NCBI GenBank assembly: GCA_963792855.1
Contig: CAWBXZ010000005.1
Coordinates: 620,001 to 684,000 of the forward strand
DNA length: 64,000 nt
Source of the DNA: SG8-40 sp963792855
Lineage (GTDB): Bacteria; Pseudomonadota; Gammaproteobacteria; Burkholderiales; Eutrophovitaceae
Reading direction: 5' to 3'
Shown piece by piece: positions 8,524 through 18,728 of the stretch. Numbering within the stretch: position 1 is the stretch's first letter; the number at the start of each line of letters is the position of its first letter. A program made the position numbers and the translations under genes. Below the pieces are notes generated by a model. It did no database searches, was not told the origin of the DNA, and saw only the letters and a program-made list of their open reading frames with translations.

Positions 8524-10167
8524 TTAGGCCGGTGTTTTCTCCGGGAGCTCCGGGACAATCGCCGGCGGCGTAAACCACTGCGTTTTTGGCACCAGCTTGG
8601 GCTCGCCGGGGTCGCCGAGGTAATGCGGCGACATGATCTGCACGCCGTGCTCATTGAACGCATCAAGTATGTTCGCGTGCAGGTCGCTCAACACCGTTGG
8701 CCGGGGCTTGTCGGCGTCGGCGCGCGCCACCAGACGATACTCCACGTAGAAGTCCGATAACGCTGTCTGGATGACATAGGGCGCGGGGGACTTGCGGATC
8801 GGTGCGGTGCGGCTCGCCGCCTCTTGCAGGATGGCATGCACTTGCCGCCACGGCGTGTCGTAGCCAATCGTGACAGTCGTATCGATGGCGTAACCTCCCG
8901 CCGACATGCGCGACAGGTTATGCGTTGTCTGGGCCAGGACGTGGCTGTTGGGCAGAATCAGCTCCTCGCCCGATACCGTTGCCAGGCGGGTAGCGAACAT
9001 GCCCAGTTCGCGGACCGTCCCTTCCTTGTCGCCAACACGGACATATTCTCCGGCACGAAATGCCCGCGAGTACATAAGGATCAGACCGCTGGCGGCCTGT
9101 GCGACGATGCTGGACGCACCGATGGAAACCATCAGGCCGAGCAATACCGACAAACCCTTGAAAGCGTTGGTCTGGGCGCCCGGCAGGTAAGGGTAGGCCA
9201 TGGCAAGCGCAAACAGCCAGATGACGACCGTGGTAATGCGCCGGGTCGGCCGCGCGGTATCCCTGTCGACCCATCGCACGTAGACCCAGCCGCGTTCCAC
9301 ACGGTCAAAAAACATCTTTGCCAGATGGTTGATGAAGCGGGCGATGATGACGATGGCGAGCACCGTGATCAGACCCGGAATCGCGCCAAGCATTGAATAG
9401 AGCAGGTCGCCGGTCATCTCCAGCAGGAAGTCCTTGAGCCGCTCTCCCCAGCCCCGTGTATAGGGGAACTGCAACATGCCGAACGTTACCCAGGCGTAGG
9501 TAGCAACCAGTGACAGCGTCCAGAACAAGAGGGTCACGGTGGCTTCGGTCCCCTTGCGAAACCGTGCGGGGTCGAATGCCGGCATGCCGGCAATTCTCAG
9601 TTTTTCGACGCGGGTGCCGAGTTGATCCGCCAGCCATACCCGTAACCTGACGGTGTAGCGGACCAGAAAATGAATAGTGAGTGCGTAGATCAGCGTTGCG
9701 AGCAGCAGGTAGCCGAGCGACTTGAGCACGGTCTCCAGGTCACGCAGTTCGTGAACCTCGGCGACGGCAAGTTCCAGTTTCGCAATCGTCGCTTCGGTGA
9801 GGCTGTCGAGCGTTTCGGCCTCGAGGAGATTCACGTCATCCGGTGTGATCAGGAGCACGCGTTCGCCGTCGAGCAGAATCTGGCTTCCCTGCGGGGTTGT
9901 TTTCGCGCTGACTTCTCCGGGACCGCCCGCCTTGAGCTGGCTTTCGATGCGCCGCGCCGCCCCTGCGGCGCGTTCTTCCGGTGTGTAGCTGGCGAAGTCT
10001 GCACGAAAAACGAAAATCGGCCGGCTGTGAAGCTGGAGCGTTGCGGTGCGCGTCCGGTTGTCCGTGTCGAGTTGGGCGAGCAGTATGCCTGTCTCGTCGT
10101 TTCCAAAGGCAGGCATGCTGCCGAATGCCGTTGCCAGCAGGCAAAGAAACACAACGAAGCGCGCCAT
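8524..10167 (-). CDS. MscS-family mechanosensitive ion channel
   Basis: 547 residues from the ATG at 10167, chosen because it follows GAGG and opens directly into a signal peptide (MARFVVFLCLLATAFGSMPA). An upstream in-frame ATG at 10200 is less likely. The periplasmic N-terminal domain (to about residue 150) is followed by several membrane segments. The canonical MscS pore and beta domain contain KGLSVLLGLMVSIGASSIVA, then GEYVRVGDKEGTVRELGMFATRL and LPNSHVLAQT. The C-terminus has the usual alpha/beta vestibule. The protein would release solutes across the inner membrane on hypo-osmotic shock. It stands alone. Confidence 0.9.
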   Translation of the reverse strand: MARFVVFLCLLATAFGSMPAFGNDETGILLAQLDTDNRTRTATLQLHSRPIFVFRADFASYTPEERAAGAARRIESQLKAGGPGEVSAKTTPQGSQILLDGERVLLITPDDVNLLEAETLDSLTEATIAKLELAVAEVHELRDLETVLKSLGYLLLATLIYALTIHFLVRYTVRLRVWLADQLGTRVEKLRIAGMPAFDPARFRKGTEATVTLLFWTLSLVATYAWVTFGMLQFPYTRGWGERLKDFLLEMTGDLLYSMLGAIPGLITVLAIVIIARFINHLAKMFFDRVERGWVYVRWVDRDTARPTRRITTVVIWLFALAMAYPYLPGAQTNAFKGLSVLLGLMVSIGASSIVAQAASGLILMYSRAFRAGEYVRVGDKEGTVRELGMFATRLATVSGEELILPNSHVLAQTTHNLSRMSAGGYAIDTTVTIGYDTPWRQVHAILQEAASRTAPIRKSPAPYVIQTALSDFYVEYRLVARADADKPRPTVLSDLHANILDAFNEHGVQIMSPHYLGDPGEPKLVPKTQWFTPPAIVPELPEKTPA

Positions 10168-10306
10168 TGGAACAACCTCTGCAAGAAGTGCGGCGCGCAT
10201 CTTGACGTGTTGGCAGAAAAAAGCAACAGGAATTATTGTCCGGCGGCCACACTTTTCGCGCCGCCGTCGCGCGAGGGAGGCAACCTGCTGCCGGATACCC
10301 GGTTAT

Positions 10307-11317
10307 TCAATCGCCGCGCTGCGAGGTGTCGCTATCGGTCGTGACGAAGGCAGCGGCGGCGGTGCGGGTTTCAACACCGAGTTTCACGTATACGTGTTCG
10401 AGATGCTTGTTGACCGTGCGCGGGCTCAGGCCGAGGATATCGGCGATGTCCTTGTTGGTTTTGCCGCGCGCCACCCAGGTCAGTACCTCGGCTTCGCGTT
10501 GCGTCAAGCGGTAGGAAGAAAGCGGTGGTGCCGCCACTGCGGGAGCGCTGCGTTTTTCCAGCAACAACAGGCGTGTTCCTTCGGCTTGGCCCTGCGCGGG
10601 TTCGAAAGCATTGCGTTCCCGTTGCGTGGTTTCACCGGTTACGGGTTCAGCGGGCATGTCCTTGCCCGGCAAGCGCGCGCGCAGCGCCAGTCCGCGATGC
10701 TCGAAATCGAAGACACCGGCTGTTTCGTCCGGTGAACTGAACGCGGCCGCGCTTGCCAGCCAGGATCGTAGCGCCGGTGGCAGAGCCGGCCGGTCTTCGC
10801 GGCTTGCATCACTGCCCAGCAAAGCGCCCGCGCCCGGGGTCATCCATTCCGCAGTCAGGTCCGGATTCAGTACCACAACCGCCAACCCGGCGGCGTCAAT
10901 CGCCTTGCTGGCATGACTGATCCGTCGCGCGTTTCGTGTGTGCGCTGCCACGCGGGCGATCACTTCGTCCGGTTTGATGGGCTTGGTGATGTAATCGGTT
11001 CCGCCCACCTCAAAACCACGCACGACATGCGCGCTCTCGGTCAGGCCGGTCATGAAGATGACGGGAATGTCGCGGGTTTCCGGATTTTTCCTGATCTGAC
11101 GGCAGGTCTCGAAACCGTCCATGCCGGGCATCACGGCGTCGAGCAGGATCACGTCGGGGGAAATGTGGCGCAGCCGATCGAGCGCGTTGCGCCCGTTGGT
11201 CGCGACCAGCACCATGTAACCTGCCTCGTCGAGCGCGTCGGACAATAACGAGAGGTTTTCCGGCACGTCGTCGACGATCAGAACGGAACCGGGAACGGGG
11301 TTATTCAATGGCGGCAT
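10307..11317 (-). CDS. Response regulator, receiver plus LuxR-type HTH
   Basis: 336 residues from the ATG at 11317, which has GGAGG 8 bases upstream and overlaps the end of the kinase gene by 17 bases. The receiver domain contains VLIVDD and the phospho-acceptor Asp in DVILLDAVMPGMDG (near residue 57), with TKPIKPDE at the end. A central PAS-like or linker region follows. The C-terminus is a GerE/LuxR HTH: LTQREAEVLTWVARGKTNKD...SPRTVNKHLEHVYVKLGV. It is the obvious partner of the adjacent permease-kinase hybrid. Its likely targets are the divergent urt-fmd genes, by position. Confidence 0.9.
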   Translation of the reverse strand: MPPLNNPVPGSVLIVDDVPENLSLLSDALDEAGYMVLVATNGRNALDRLRHISPDVILLDAVMPGMDGFETCRQIRKNPETRDIPVIFMTGLTESAHVVRGFEVGGTDYITKPIKPDEVIARVAAHTRNARRISHASKAIDAAGLAVVVLNPDLTAEWMTPGAGALLGSDASREDRPALPPALRSWLASAAAFSSPDETAGVFDFEHRGLALRARLPGKDMPAEPVTGETTQRERNAFEPAQGQAEGTRLLLLEKRSAPAVAAPPLSSYRLTQREAEVLTWVARGKTNKDIADILGLSPRTVNKHLEHVYVKLGVETRTAAAAFVTTDSDTSQRGD

Positions 11318-14300
11318 CGACGGGCACCTCCAGTAACCGTTTGAAGTCTTCGATTTCGAAGCGTTCGAGCCGGGCGAGCAGGGCATTGATGAAGGGCGCG
11401 TAACCGGGCACCGCCGCTTCGATTTCGGCGAGCTTTCTTTGTATGCCTTTGACGTAACCGATGTCCGCCAGACGCCTCAATTCGGACAGGGTCTGTTCGG
11501 GCGGGATGGCGATCCCGCCGAGCAGCGGCTGGCGCCTGGAGTCGAGTGCGTCGCGGTAGGTCCACTCGATACCGAGATGTAAACGTAAACTCGCCAGCAG
11601 CTCCGCTTCCATCACAGGCTTGACGATGAAATCGTTGCAGCGTCCCGATTCGCGTAGCGCTGGCGTGTTTTCGAAGGCATTTGCCGAAACCATGATGACC
11701 GGTCCGGCGTAGTTGCGTTCGCTGCGCAGGCGTTGACATGTCTGCCAACCGTCAATGCCGGGCATTTCGATATCCAGCAGCACCAGGTCGGGGTTATGCA
11801 GGCGCGCCGCGCGCAGGCACTCCTTGCCGTTGGATGCTTCGATAATTCGAAAACCGAGAGGCAGCAGCAGCGTCGCCAGAAACTGGCGCTCCGTGCTCTG
11901 GTCGTCAACGATCAATACCGTTTTCACCGGCCCGGTGTACCCGGACACGTCCCGGTGCGGTTTGGCTGCAGCCGTGCTGGCGCGGGCTTCCGGCAGGTAA
12001 AGGCGTACGGAAAACACGCTGCCTTTACCCGGTTCGCTTCGGACAACGACTTCACCGCCCATCAGATCAATAAGTAGCCTGGTAATCGTCAGACCGAGAC
12101 CGGTGCCGCCTTCCACATTCCGGCCTTCGCTGGCGCCGCGCTCGAACGGGAGGAAGATGCGCTCGATGTCTTCGGGCGGAATGCCGGGCCCGGTGTCTTC
12201 GATATCGAAGTAGGCGAGTTCGCGGCGATAAGCAACCCGCAGCGTGACGGATCCGCTGTCGGTGTACTTCACCGCGTTGCCCACCAGGTTCATCAGTATC
12301 TGACGCAGGCGTTTCGCGTCGGCGTGCACCGCCTCCGGCAGCCGGCCCCGCACCTCATACCTGAACCGCAGCGCCTTTTGTTCCGCCTGCAAGCGGAATA
12401 TGCGTTCGATCTGGTCGAGAAAGTCCCTGAATTGCACTTCGCTGCGGTCCAGGCGCAAGCGCCCGGCTTCGATTCTTGCAATGTCGAGCAGTCCGTCGAT
12501 CAGGCTCAGCAGGTGGTCTCCGCTGCGCCGGATCACCGACACAGCCTCAAGACGGTGTGCTGGCATGTGCTGGTCTTTTTGCAGAATCTGCGCGTACCCG
12601 AGAATGCTGTTGAGCGGTGTTCGCAGTTCGTGGCTCATTCCCGTGACGAATCGGCTCTTGGCGGTGCTCGCCGCTTCGGCGATTTCCTTGGCGCGATGCA
12701 GTTCTTCATCGGTGCGGCGGTGCGCCTCGATCTCGTTCATCAATAGTTGTGTCTGCCGGCTCGATTCCTCCTGCGCCACGCGCCGGCTTTCGCTGGCGAG
12801 TACCACCCACCAGGACGCCACGGCGGCAATCAGAACCAGCACCGCAAAGATTTTCAGGAACACCACGCCGAGGCGCTCCGCCGCCGCTGCCGACAGGCTC
12901 GCCACGCCGATCGATTCCTGCAGGTAAATCAGCCCGAGCACGGCACCGACCAGGGTGGTGACCGAAGTCAGCACCACCACGTACAAACCCATGCGGCTAT
13001 TGAGTTTCGCCGCGACATTCATCGGCAAGATGCGCTGCATGAATGACAACACCTGATCTGACATGCGTGCCTGGTCCTTGCAGCGGTCTTCGCAACGCGC
13101 GTCCAGCGTGCAGCACAACGAGCAGATGTGGCCACCGTAAGCCGGGCAGTACGCCATGTCTTCGGACTCGAAGGCGTTCTCGCAGATCGAGCAGGTCAGA
13201 GATTGCGCGCTGGCCGGTGGCGGTGCTGCTCTGCGGGCGAGGTAGTAGCGCCCCTTTGTGAGGTAAGCGATCAAAGGCGCCGTGCAGAAAGCAACGCCGA
13301 GCGCGATAAATGGCGACAGCGCGCGCGCTGCTTCACCGAATATGCCCATGTAGGTGGCGATGCCGCTCACCGAGGCAATGATCAGTGCGCCAAATCCCAC
13401 CGGGTTGATGTCGTACAGATAGGCGCGCTTGAACTCGATTCCCTTCGGGCTGAGTCCGAGAGGTTTGTTGATTACCAGGTCTGAAACCAGCGCGCCGACC
13501 CAGGCGATGGCTACATTCGAATACAGGCCGAGTACCGTTTCCAGCGCCTCGAACACGCCAAGCACCATCAGCACCGTGGCAATGAGCACGTTGAACAGGA
13601 GCCAGACGACGCGCCCCGGATGGCTGTGAGTCAGCCTGGCGAAAAAGTTTGACCAGGCCAGTGAGCCGGCATACGCGTTGGTGACGTTGATCTTGATCTG
13701 GGAAACGATCACGAACAGCGCGGTTGCCGCCAGTGCGAGCTCGAAGTGATCGAAGACGTAGTTGAAACCGACCAGATACATCTGTGTCGGCTCGACCGCG
13801 CGTTCGATGGAAATCTCGTGCTGCAGGGCGAGGAATGCCAGGAATGCGCCGCCGACCATTTTCAGCATGCCGGGCACGATCCAGCCCGGACCGGCAACCA
13901 GTATCGCCCCCCACCAGCCGGCCCGGTTGGCGCGGGTCTTCTCGGGCAGGAATCGCAAGAAATCAACCTGCTCGCCGATCTGCGCAATCAGCGAGAACGC
14001 TACCGTCGCAGCGGCACCGAACAACAGCAGGTTCAGTTGGCGGCCGTCTTCGGCGCGGCCCGCAAATGTTGTGAACTGCTGATAGACATCGGGGTTCTTG
14101 ATGAATACCGCTATATATGGAAGCAGCAAAAGGATCAGCCACAGTGGCTGCGTCCATAACTGCAAGCGGCTCAGCAACGTTACGCCGTGCATCACCAGCG
14201 GAATGACGACCAGCGCGCTGACCAGATAACCGGCGGCCAGCGGCATGCCGAAATACAACTCCAGCGCGAGCGCCATGATGGCTGCTTCGAGAGCAAAGAA

Positions 14301-14690
14301 TATGAAGGTGAACGAGGCGTAGATCAGCGACGTTACGGTGGAGCCGAGGTAGCCGAACCCGGCACCGCGGGTCAGCAGGTCCATGTCCAGACCGTACTTT
14401 GCGGCGTAGTAGCTGATCGGCAAACCGGTAACGAAAATGATCAGGCCGACGACCAGGATCGCCCACAACGCGTTGGCGAATCCGTAGTTCAGTGCAATTG
14501 CGCCGCCAATGGCTTCCAGTGCAAGAAACGACACCGCCCCGAATGCGGTGTTGGCGACCAGGAAGGGCGACCACTTGCGGAACGAGCGCGGCGTGAATCG
14601 CAGCGCGTAGTCCTCAAACGTCTCGTTCGCAACCCAGGTGTTGTAGTCGCGACGGATCTTGATGATGCGCTGGCTTGGTACGGACGACAT
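11301..14690 (-). CDS. Hybrid sensor histidine kinase fused to an NCS1-type permease
   Basis: 1129 residues. Residues 1-480 form an NCS1 (cytosine/purine/allantoin) permease with about 12 membrane segments and the family's aromatic N-terminus. Residues about 497-540 hold a Cys-rich cluster (CSIC...YCPAYGGHICSLCC...CEDRC) that looks like a zinc or metal site. More membrane segments and a coiled linker follow. The HisKA box is SHELRTPLNSILGYAQ near residue 684, and the ATPase has GTGLGLTITRLLIDLMGG. A receiver with DLVLLDIEMPGIDG is near residue 972. A ~90-residue C-terminal extension has no clear match. It probably couples binding or transport of a nitrogenous solute to signalling. The ligand is inferred from the urea/amide genes next door. 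Confidence 0.9.
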   Translation of the reverse strand: MSSVPSQRIIKIRRDYNTWVANETFEDYALRFTPRSFRKWSPFLVANTAFGAVSFLALEAIGGAIALNYGFANALWAILVVGLIIFVTGLPISYYAAKYGLDMDLLTRGAGFGYLGSTVTSLIYASFTFIFFALEAAIMALALELYFGMPLAAGYLVSALVVIPLVMHGVTLLSRLQLWTQPLWLILLLLPYIAVFIKNPDVYQQFTTFAGRAEDGRQLNLLLFGAAATVAFSLIAQIGEQVDFLRFLPEKTRANRAGWWGAILVAGPGWIVPGMLKMVGGAFLAFLALQHEISIERAVEPTQMYLVGFNYVFDHFELALAATALFVIVSQIKINVTNAYAGSLAWSNFFARLTHSHPGRVVWLLFNVLIATVLMVLGVFEALETVLGLYSNVAIAWVGALVSDLVINKPLGLSPKGIEFKRAYLYDINPVGFGALIIASVSGIATYMGIFGEAARALSPFIALGVAFCTAPLIAYLTKGRYYLARRAAPPPASAQSLTCSICENAFESEDMAYCPAYGGHICSLCCTLDARCEDRCKDQARMSDQVLSFMQRILPMNVAAKLNSRMGLYVVVLTSVTTLVGAVLGLIYLQESIGVASLSAAAAERLGVVFLKIFAVLVLIAAVASWWVVLASESRRVAQEESSRQTQLLMNEIEAHRRTDEELHRAKEIAEAASTAKSRFVTGMSHELRTPLNSILGYAQILQKDQHMPAHRLEAVSVIRRSGDHLLSLIDGLLDIARIEAGRLRLDRSEVQFRDFLDQIERIFRLQAEQKALRFRYEVRGRLPEAVHADAKRLRQILMNLVGNAVKYTDSGSVTLRVAYRRELAYFDIEDTGPGIPPEDIERIFLPFERGASEGRNVEGGTGLGLTITRLLIDLMGGEVVVRSEPGKGSVFSVRLYLPEARASTAAAKPHRDVSGYTGPVKTVLIVDDQSTERQFLATLLLPLGFRIIEASNGKECLRAARLHNPDLVLLDIEMPGIDGWQTCQRLRSERNYAGPVIMVSANAFENTPALRESGRCNDFIVKPVMEAELLASLRLHLGIEWTYRDALDSRRQPLLGGIAIPPEQTLSELRRLADIGYVKGIQRKLAEIEAAVPGYAPFINALLARLERFEIEDFKRLLEVPVDAAIE

Positions 14691-15097
14691 GCTGCTGCTT
14701 GCTCCTCCGTCTTCGCTTCACTGGCGAGCGCGACGGCAAATGGGCCCACATGCTCGGGCGCGAATGTTTCCGTTGTTTCGCAAGAAGCGGTCCGCAGCCG
14801 GCCCGATCCCGCCAAAGGTGTCGATTACCGCCGTAACCGTTTCATCTCAATCGGAAAAATATTTGCGACCGGGGTCGGCCCGGACCGTACCCGGCTGCTG
14901 TTTCCGCGATTCACTATTCCGCGATGCACCACGAAGTCTAGCCATCGCACATTTGCGGTGCAGTACGGCAAATGACGTATTTCACGGTTGATAGCGGATC
15001 CGTAAATTGTGCATCGCAACGAAGGCGGTTTTAACAGCCCGAGCCGGTTTGTTCGGCCGCCAGGATTTCCAACTGCTGACACCCAAGGAGTGACCAC
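14691..15097. promoter_or_regulatory. Divergent control region between sensor kinase and urt operon, with a 7-bp inverted repeat
   Basis: 407 bases with no gene. CATTTGC (14950-14956) and GCAAATG (14968-14974) form a perfect inverted repeat with an 11-base spacer, a size suited to a dimeric regulator. It could be the binding site of the LuxR-type regulator encoded at 10307-11317, but nothing in the sequence proves that. AAGGAG is placed just before the urtA ATG at 15098. Confidence 0.45.
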
Positions 15098-16360
15098 ATG
15101 TCCGATCGCAACAAACCCGAAGTTCCGTCTCCGACCCGGCGCCGCGTGGTGCAGGGCCTGGCATCTCTGCCGCTGCTCTCGTTCTCGGGCTTGAGTCTGG
15201 CGAAAACCTATCCAACCGCGAAGGTCAATACGACCGGCCTTGCGGTCACCGACAACGAGGTGACCGTCGGCCAGTTGCACTCCGCCACCGGCACGATGGC
15301 GATCAGCGAAACCGGGTCGATCCAGGCCGAGCAGCTCGCCATCGACCAGATCAACGCCATGGGCGGCGTCCTCGGCCGGCAAATCAAGGTCATCCAGGAA
15401 GACGGCGCGAGCGATTGGCCGACCTTCGCCGAGAAGGCCAAGAAGCTGCTGGTCAACGACAAGGTCGCCGAGCGTGTTCGGCTGCTGGACCTCGGCCTCG
15501 CGCAAGGCGGTGCTGCCGGTGTTCGAACAGTAGAACGGCATGCTCTACTACCCGACGTTCTACGAAGGCCTCGAGCAATCGAAGAACGTGATCTACACCG
15601 GCCAGGAAGCGACGCAGCAGATTATCGCCGGCCTCGACTGGATCGCAGAAGGAGAAGGACGCCAAGACCTTCTACCTGATCGGCTCCGACTACATCTGGC
15701 CGCGCACCTCGAACAAGATCGCCCGCAAGCACATCGAGAACGTGCTGGGCAAGGAAGGTGGTCGGCGAGGAGTACTACCCGCTCGGCCACACCCAGTTCG
15801 GTTCGGTGATCAACAAGATCAAGCTCAAGAAGCCGGACGTGATCTACGCGATCGTCGTCGGCGGCATCCAACGTCGCCTTCTACAAGCAGCTGAAGGCGG
15901 CCGGCATCACATCTGACAAAGCAAACGCTGCTGACGATCTCGGTGACCGAGGACGAAGTGCTCGGCATCGGCGGCGAGAACCTCGACGGCTTCTACTGCG
16001 GCCATGAAGTATTTCCAGAGCCTCGACAACCCGAACAACAAGGCAGTTCGTCGCGGCCTTCAAGGAGAAGTACGGGCGACAAGCGTGATCGGCGACGTGA
16101 CCCAGGCCGCCTACCTCGGGCCGTGGCTGTGGAAAGCTGCCGTCGAAAAGGCCGAAAGCTTCGACGTCGACAAGGTGGTGGCCGCGTCGCCCGGAATCGA
16201 ACTCAACGACGGCGCCGGAAGGCTACGTGAAGATCCACGAGAACCATCACCTGTGGAGCAAGACGCGCATCGGCCAGATGCCAGAAAGACGGTCAGTTCA
16301 AGGTGCTCTACGAATCCGGACCTGATCGAGCCCGATCCGTTCCCGAAGGGCTATCAGTAA
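15098..16360 (+). pseudogene. urtA: Urea/short-chain amide ABC transporter substrate-binding protein, multiply frameshifted
   Basis: The first ~125 residues are intact, with a twin-arginine signal (TRRRVVQGLASLPLLSFSGL) and EVTVGQLHSATGTMAISE. After that, conserved UrtA blocks are found in shifting frames: VFGCWTSASRKAVLPVFEQ, GMLYYPTFYEGLEQSKN, FYLIGSDYIWPRT, GHTQFGSVINKIK, SVTEDEVLGIGGENLDGFY, QAAYLGPWLWKAAVEKAESF, ending DPFPKGYQ. Single-base insertions are inferred near 15470, 15648, 15754, 15866, 15919, 15997, 16046, 16211, 16281 and 16318, and one deletion near 16075. A TAG at 15531 replaces the expected Tyr codon. Codons between the lesions are conserved, so sequencing error is more likely than decay. 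In the periplasm it would bind urea or amides for UrtBCDE. Confidence 0.85.
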
Positions 16361-16380
16361 ACCGGCGTTATCAGTAAACC
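16352..16380 (+). repeat. Short tandem duplication TATCAGTAAACC at the end of urtA
   Basis: TATCAGTAAACC occurs at 16352-16363, covering the urtA stop codon, and again at 16369-16380, a 17-base period. It lies in the region full of indels and may be an assembly artefact. Confidence 0.7.
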
Positions 16381-16386
16381 AGGCAC

Positions 16387-16407
16387 GGGCCGCCCCGTTG
16401 GCGGCCC
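16387..16407 (+). terminator. GC-rich hairpin between urtA and urtB
   Basis: GGGCCGCC and GGCGGCCC pair around a five-base loop. No U-tract follows, so it is probably a partial terminator or an mRNA-stabilising hairpin. Such hairpins often raise expression of the binding-protein gene over the membrane components in ABC operons. Confidence 0.6.
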
Positions 16408-16532
16408 CCAATGGTGGTGTCTTGTTGAAACTGAAAGTGTTGTCCCGTGGTGCAACGGCACGCACTGGACCGGCTCTCCTCCTCGGGCCGGATCCGGTGT
16501 GGGCCTGAGCACTTCCAGACAGGAGGTCTGAG

Positions 16533-17458
16533 ATGTCCTTTTTTTCCGAGTACGGTCCGATCCTCGCAATGCAGGGTTTTAACGCATTGTCGTTGTTCTG
16601 CGTGCTGCTGCTGATGGCTCTGGGGCTCGCGATCATCTTCGGCCAGATGGGTGTCATCAACATGGCGCACGGCGAGTTCATGACCATCGGCGCCTATACA
16701 ACCTATCTGTTTTCCACCCTGGTGGAGACTTACGCGCCCTCGTTGATGCCGATGCTACTTCTTCGTCGCCATCATCGGCGCCTTTGTCATTGCCTTTATC
16801 TTCGGCTATCTGGTCGAGTGGGCTGATGATTCGACATCTCTACAAACGGCCGCTCGACACGCTGCTCGCGACCTGGGGGCTTTCAGCCTGGGTATGCAGC
16901 AGATGCTTTCGCTCGATCTTCGGTGCGCGCGAAGTCAGCGCGACCTTGCCCGATTGGCTGATGGGTTCGTGGCAGCCATCCGAAATCATCGATATTCCGA
17001 TCAACGGCCTGTTCGTTATGGGGCTGACCTTCGCTGCTCACGCTGGCGTTATTCCTGATGCTGTACCGGTCCGGCTGGGGGCTCGACAGGTCCGCGCAAC
17101 GGTGCAAAACCGCATGATGGCCGGCGCCGTCGGCATCAATACCAAACGGTCGATCGCATGACGCTTCGCGCTCGGTTGCGGCATCGCCGGCGTCGCCGGA
17201 GCGGCCTTTACCACGATCGGTTCGACCGGGCCGACGGCGGGGCCGCTCTATATCGTCGACACCTTCCTGATCGTGGTCTTCGGCGGCGCAGCGAGCCTGT
17301 TCGGCACGATCGCTTCGGCCTTTGCGATCGCCCAGACGCAAGCCAACCTCGAATTCTTCCTGAACGGATCGATGGCCAAGGTACTGACGCTCAGTGCGGT
17401 GGTCATCTTCCTGATGATCCGTCCGCAGGGACTGTTCGCCGTCAAGGTCCGCCGTTAA
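16533..17458 (+). pseudogene. urtB: Urea ABC transporter permease, frameshifted
   Basis: Starts MSFFSEYGPILAMQGFNALS after AGGAGGTCTGAG. Conserved branched-chain/urea permease segments follow in different frames: IIFGQMGVINMAHGEFMTIG, then IGAFVIAFIFGYLVEW, MIRHLYKRPLDTLLATWG, IFGAREVSATLPDWLMG, RATVQNRMMAGAVGINTK, ALGCGIAGVAGAAFTTIG, and finally VFGGAASLFGTIASAFAIAQ to IRPQGLFAVKVRR. Indels are inferred near 16757, 16823, 16880, 16912, 17033, 17088 and 17150-17165. The protein would be one of the two inner-membrane permeases of UrtABCDE. Confidence 0.85.
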
Positions 17459-17488
17459 CCGCCGCTCTTCGACAAACAGGATACCGAT

Positions 17489-18715
17489 ATGAAAACGCTA
17501 TACAACAACGTGTTCGGAGGCAGAGGCGGCATGCTCTCGCTCGGGCTGCTGGCGGTGTTGATCTTCGTCATTCTGCCGCTCGGGCTGGATATCTTCCGGC
17601 TGAACCTGGTGGGCAAGTACCTGACCTACGCCTTCGTCGCGGTCGGCCTGGTGCTGTGCTGGGGCTACGGCGGCGTGCTCAGCCTCGGCCAGGGTGTGTT
17701 CTTCGGTCTTGGCGGCTACTGCATGGCGATGTTCCTGAAACTGGAAGCATCCGATCCGGAGAGCACCAGCATCCAGTCAACGCCGGGCATCCCGGACTTC
17801 ATGGACTGGAACCAGATCACCGAACTGCCGTGGTTCTGGGAGCCGTTTCACAGTTTCTCCTTCACGTTGTTGGCCATCCCTCTGGTGCCGGTTCTGCTCG
17901 CCTTCATCATCGGCTTCGCCATGTTCAAGCGCCGTGTCGGCGGCGTTTACTTCGCCATTGTCACGCAGGCGGTTGCGCTGATCCTGTCGGTGCTCATCAT
18001 CGGGCAGCAGGGCCTGACCGGCGGTGTCAACGGCATTACCGATCTGAAGACCCTGCACGGCTGGGACATTCGTACCGACTCGGCGAAGTACATCCTCTAT
18101 TTCATCAACGGTGCGTTGTTGGTCGCCTGCATTCTGCTCGCGCGTTTTCTGACTTCCTCGAAACTCGGAAAACTGATGCTGGCGATGCGCGACAAGGAAG
18201 ACCGGGTGCGATTCTCCGGCTATGACGTTGCCGATTTCAAGCTGTTTATCTTCTGCGTTGCCGCCGCGTTCTCGTCGATCGGCGGCGCCATGTTCACCTT
18301 GCAGGTCGGATTCATGTCGCCTTCGTTCGTCGGCATCGTGCCGTCGATCGAAATGGTGATCTTCGCCGCGGTCGGCGGGCGCATGTCGCTGGTCGGAGCG
18401 GTGTACGGCGCGCTGCTGGTGAACTATGGAAAGACCGTTTTCTCCGAAACCTTTCCCGAACTGTGGCTGTACTGCATGGCGGCCTTGTTCATCGGCGTGG
18501 TGATGCTGGCGCCGAACGGGCTGGCGGGTGTGTGGGAGTCGAAGGTCAAGCCCTGGCTGCAGCGCCTGAGAACGCGCCGCGCCGAACGCCTGTCGGCACC
18601 GGCGCCGGTCGTCGCCGAGCCGACGCTCGACGAGGCGCCGCCGGCTGCGAAACGCCCGTCGGCAAAGCGTGATGACGACGTATCACCCGGCGCCGCTGCG
18701 CAACCGGTCAACTGA
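17489..18715 (+). CDS. urtC: Urea ABC transporter permease
   Basis: 408 residues, intact. It belongs to the LivM-like branch of branched-chain amino acid/urea permeases. About ten membrane segments are visible, with WGYGGVLSLGQGVFFGLGGY near residue 65 and GQQGLTGGVNGITDLK near residue 172. The C-terminal ~50 residues are a charged, Ala/Pro-rich cytosolic tail. It lies 30 bases after urtB and 13 bases before urtD, as expected for one operon. Confidence 0.92.
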   Translation: MKTLYNNVFGGRGGMLSLGLLAVLIFVILPLGLDIFRLNLVGKYLTYAFVAVGLVLCWGYGGVLSLGQGVFFGLGGYCMAMFLKLEASDPESTSIQSTPGIPDFMDWNQITELPWFWEPFHSFSFTLLAIPLVPVLLAFIIGFAMFKRRVGGVYFAIVTQAVALILSVLIIGQQGLTGGVNGITDLKTLHGWDIRTDSAKYILYFINGALLVACILLARFLTSSKLGKLMLAMRDKEDRVRFSGYDVADFKLFIFCVAAAFSSIGGAMFTLQVGFMSPSFVGIVPSIEMVIFAAVGGRMSLVGAVYGALLVNYGKTVFSETFPELWLYCMAALFIGVVMLAPNGLAGVWESKVKPWLQRLRTRRAERLSAPAPVVAEPTLDEAPPAAKRPSAKRDDDVSPGAAAQPVN

Positions 18716-18728
18716 AGGAGAGTTTCGC

